NCBI GenBank assembly: GCA_934747885.1
Contig: CAKVHE010000001.1
Span: forward strand, 186,001-250,000
Direction: 5' to 3'
DNA: 64,000 bases
DNA from: an uncultured Clostridia bacterium
GTDB taxonomy: Bacteria > Bacillota > Clostridia > Christensenellales > UBA1242
Shown: piece after piece, positions 62,564 to 64,000 of the stretch
Position numbering within the stretch: the stretch's first letter is position 1
Layout: the number at the start of each line of letters is the position of its first letter
The notes under the pieces: model-generated
What the model was told of the DNA's origin: nothing
The model's database searches: none
The model's input: the letters and a program-made list of their open reading frames with translations, nothing else
Translations under genes and position numbers: made by a program

Positions 62564-64000
62564 ACTCGCCTCCAAACTTTTTTCGGTGCTCGCGCTTTAT
62601 TTTTTCAATATTAGAAAACTCGTCTTCGGTGCTACTAAGTTTCAAAAAAATACGACGCGTTTTGCGAGTTTGCACTCTGCTTACTGCGCCAAACAGTAGC
62701 CCCAAAAGTTGCACAACCAGCACCGGCACCATAGCCACAATTGCCACAACACCAAAACCGGTACTCGCGCCCGCAAAGCCCGACATCATAGGGAAAATAA
62801 AACTAACGACCAAAGTTCCCGTTGCCACCCCGCCGGCATCAAAGGCAATGGCGGTAAAATTTTTCGGCACAAAAAAGGATAGCGCTAGCGACAGTCCATA
62901 GCAAATGCCCACAAACCACCAAATGCTAATATTATGCGAAAGTTTTAGCACAATTAAGCACAGCGAAAGCATAACCGCTACGGCAATGGTTCCCACCACC
63001 AGTTTTGACGGCAAGTTGCGGTTGGTTGCTTCGTCCACTTGGTCGGCAAGCACTTTTATGGCTGGCTCGGCAATAACAATAAAAAAGCCCAAAAGGCAAA
63101 CCACAGCAAGCACGACAAAGGTGTCGGTACCTGCCAAAAATTCGCCAAACTTTTCGCCCAGTGCAATAAAACCATATTGCACGCCAAACAAATATAAGTA
63201 CAAGCCTACAAAGGTAATAACCGCACCAATGGTAAGTCGTTTTTTATCCTGACGAGATATTTTTATAAAAATAGCCTCAAATACAAAGAAAATAATAACC
63301 AGCGGAATAACCGACAAACTTACATCCACAAGCACGCTTAGCCAAAGTGACATAGTTGCGGATTGCTCTTCCACTACCGCGCCGGCGCCCAGCCCACCCG
63401 ATATCAAACAAACAATCACCGAAGCAAACAGCGCTCCCAGCGTTGCAATAGAAATAAGCCCAAACGAATCGTCGTTTTCTTTGCCGCCTGTCATCACGCT
63501 AGAAAAGCCCAGCCCCATAGCCAGCAAAAACGGCGAAGTTACCGAACCGGTGGTTGCTGCACTTGCATCAAGCGACAAGCACACATTGGTTTCACTAACA
63601 AAACATGCCAGCCCCAATGTTAGCCCAAACAAAATAATAAGCGTCCATCTAATTGAAAATTTGGTAACAATTCTAACAAGTGCCAAACTAATAAATACGC
63701 TAACGCCAAACCCAACTACCGCCAAAAACACAAACTTTGGCACCGGAAAGCCTGCCAAAATTATTTCGGTAGTAAACACCTGAAAATCTGGCTCTGCCAT
63801 GGTTGAGCATGTGCCATAAACCAGCGCAAAAATTATATAAATATAAAATCGTTTGTTTCCGTTTACCGAGTTGCCCACAAATTCACCCATCGGCACAATG
63901 GACTTTTCTAGCCCAAACAAAAACAAACTTAGCCCCACAATCAAAATGCCCGCACCAATAACAAAGTTTACAATAAGAGAACTTTCAAAGCGATAAAAAA
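62553..64000 (-). CDS. DUF1538-family multi-pass membrane protein, N-terminus outside window
   Basis: The frame has no stop up to base 64000, so the start lies beyond the right edge. An in-frame TTG at 63944 is not the true start, because the upstream codons already encode a hydrophobic segment (FVIGAGILIVGLSLFLFG). About 480 residues are visible, with roughly twelve membrane helices in two similar halves. Each half carries the DUF1538 hallmark AEPxxxVxxxx: STMAEPDFQVFTTEI in the first and VIAEPAIKVLADQVD in the second, plus Gly-rich segments (DASAATTGSVTSPF and DAGGVATGTLVVSF). It ends in a charged cytosolic tail. The family is probably a transporter with unknown substrate. It is first in an operon with two PII-like genes. 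Confidence 0.85.
   Translation of the reverse strand, partial: FYRFESSLIVNFVIGAGILIVGLSLFLFGLEKSIVPMGEFVGNSVNGNKRFYIYIIFALVYGTCSTMAEPDFQVFTTEIILAGFPVPKFVFLAVVGFGVSVFISLALVRIVTKFSIRWTLIILFGLTLGLACFVSETNVCLSLDASAATTGSVTSPFLLAMGLGFSSVMTGGKENDDSFGLISIATLGALFASVIVCLISGGLGAGAVVEEQSATMSLWLSVLVDVSLSVIPLVIIFFVFEAIFIKISRQDKKRLTIGAVITFVGLYLYLFGVQYGFIALGEKFGEFLAGTDTFVVLAVVCLLGFFIVIAEPAIKVLADQVDEATNRNLPSKLVVGTIAVAVMLSLCLIVLKLSHNISIWWFVGICYGLSLALSFFVPKNFTAIAFDAGGVATGTLVVSFIFPMMSGFAGASTGFGVVAIVAMVPVLVVQLLGLLFGAVSRVQTRKTRRIFLKLSSTEDEFSNIEKIKREHRKKFGGEYEE

Overview
The window looks like a chromosomal segment of an uncultured, low-to-mid GC, Gram-positive-type Firmicute of the class Clostridia, probably from a gut community. 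The basis is a dnaG-rpoD-trmK-zinc-ribbon gene order, sigma-A type promoters (TTGACA, 16-18 bp, TATAAT), intrinsic terminators, a lipoprotein, many secreted InlB/BspA-type repeat proteins, and intergenic octamers identical to the Spo0A box. No phage, plasmid, CRISPR or complete insertion sequence was seen. On the + strand C exceeds G almost everywhere whichever way genes point, so the - strand is probably the replicative leading strand. Most genes lie on it.

Layout. 1-17.8 kb: the 3' part of a giant + strand surface protein gene (more than 5,350 codons, running off the left edge), then a smaller signal-peptide/SH3-like membrane protein. 17.8-25.3 kb: a membrane protein with an extracytoplasmic domain, a small unknown protein, and a type IIA topoisomerase A subunit with an unusual acidic N-terminal extension. 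The spacers here are large and hold structured dispersed repeats, Spo0A-like boxes and a helically phased operator-like array. 25.3-31.3 kb: an ABC transporter fused to an FtsX-type permease, an M28 metallopeptidase, a zinc-ribbon membrane protein and a tRNA-Ser(GCU). 31.3-35.9 kb: a transglutaminase-like protein with a possibly leaderless mRNA, a second repeat cluster, a frameshifted acyltransferase and a PAP2 phosphatase with a basic tail. 35.9-37.4 kb: pyruvate kinase. 37.4-55.4 kb: a second surface-protein block, made of a 1,044-aa Ig-like membrane protein, a 2,850-aa DUF6273/InlB/BspA leucine-rich-repeat giant, and a three-gene operon (1,165-aa secreted protein, lipoprotein, membrane-anchored EEP-fold protein). 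55.5-64 kb: a YkvI-like transporter, the dnaG-rpoD-trmK-zinc-ribbon operon, and an operon of a DUF1538 membrane protein with two PII-like proteins.

The most interesting material is non-coding. A composite repeat, present in three places, has helices supported by compensatory changes between copies, and one copy ends in a consensus-like promoter for the next gene. Four AAACATTTGTTT sites upstream of the topoisomerase gene are spaced 32, 63 and 32 bp apart, close to whole helical turns. Perfect TTGTCGAA octamers occur upstream of the topoisomerase, a membrane protein and the BspA giant, which suggests that Spo0A links cell-envelope genes to a developmental state. All functional calls come from reading motifs by eye. 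No database search was run.
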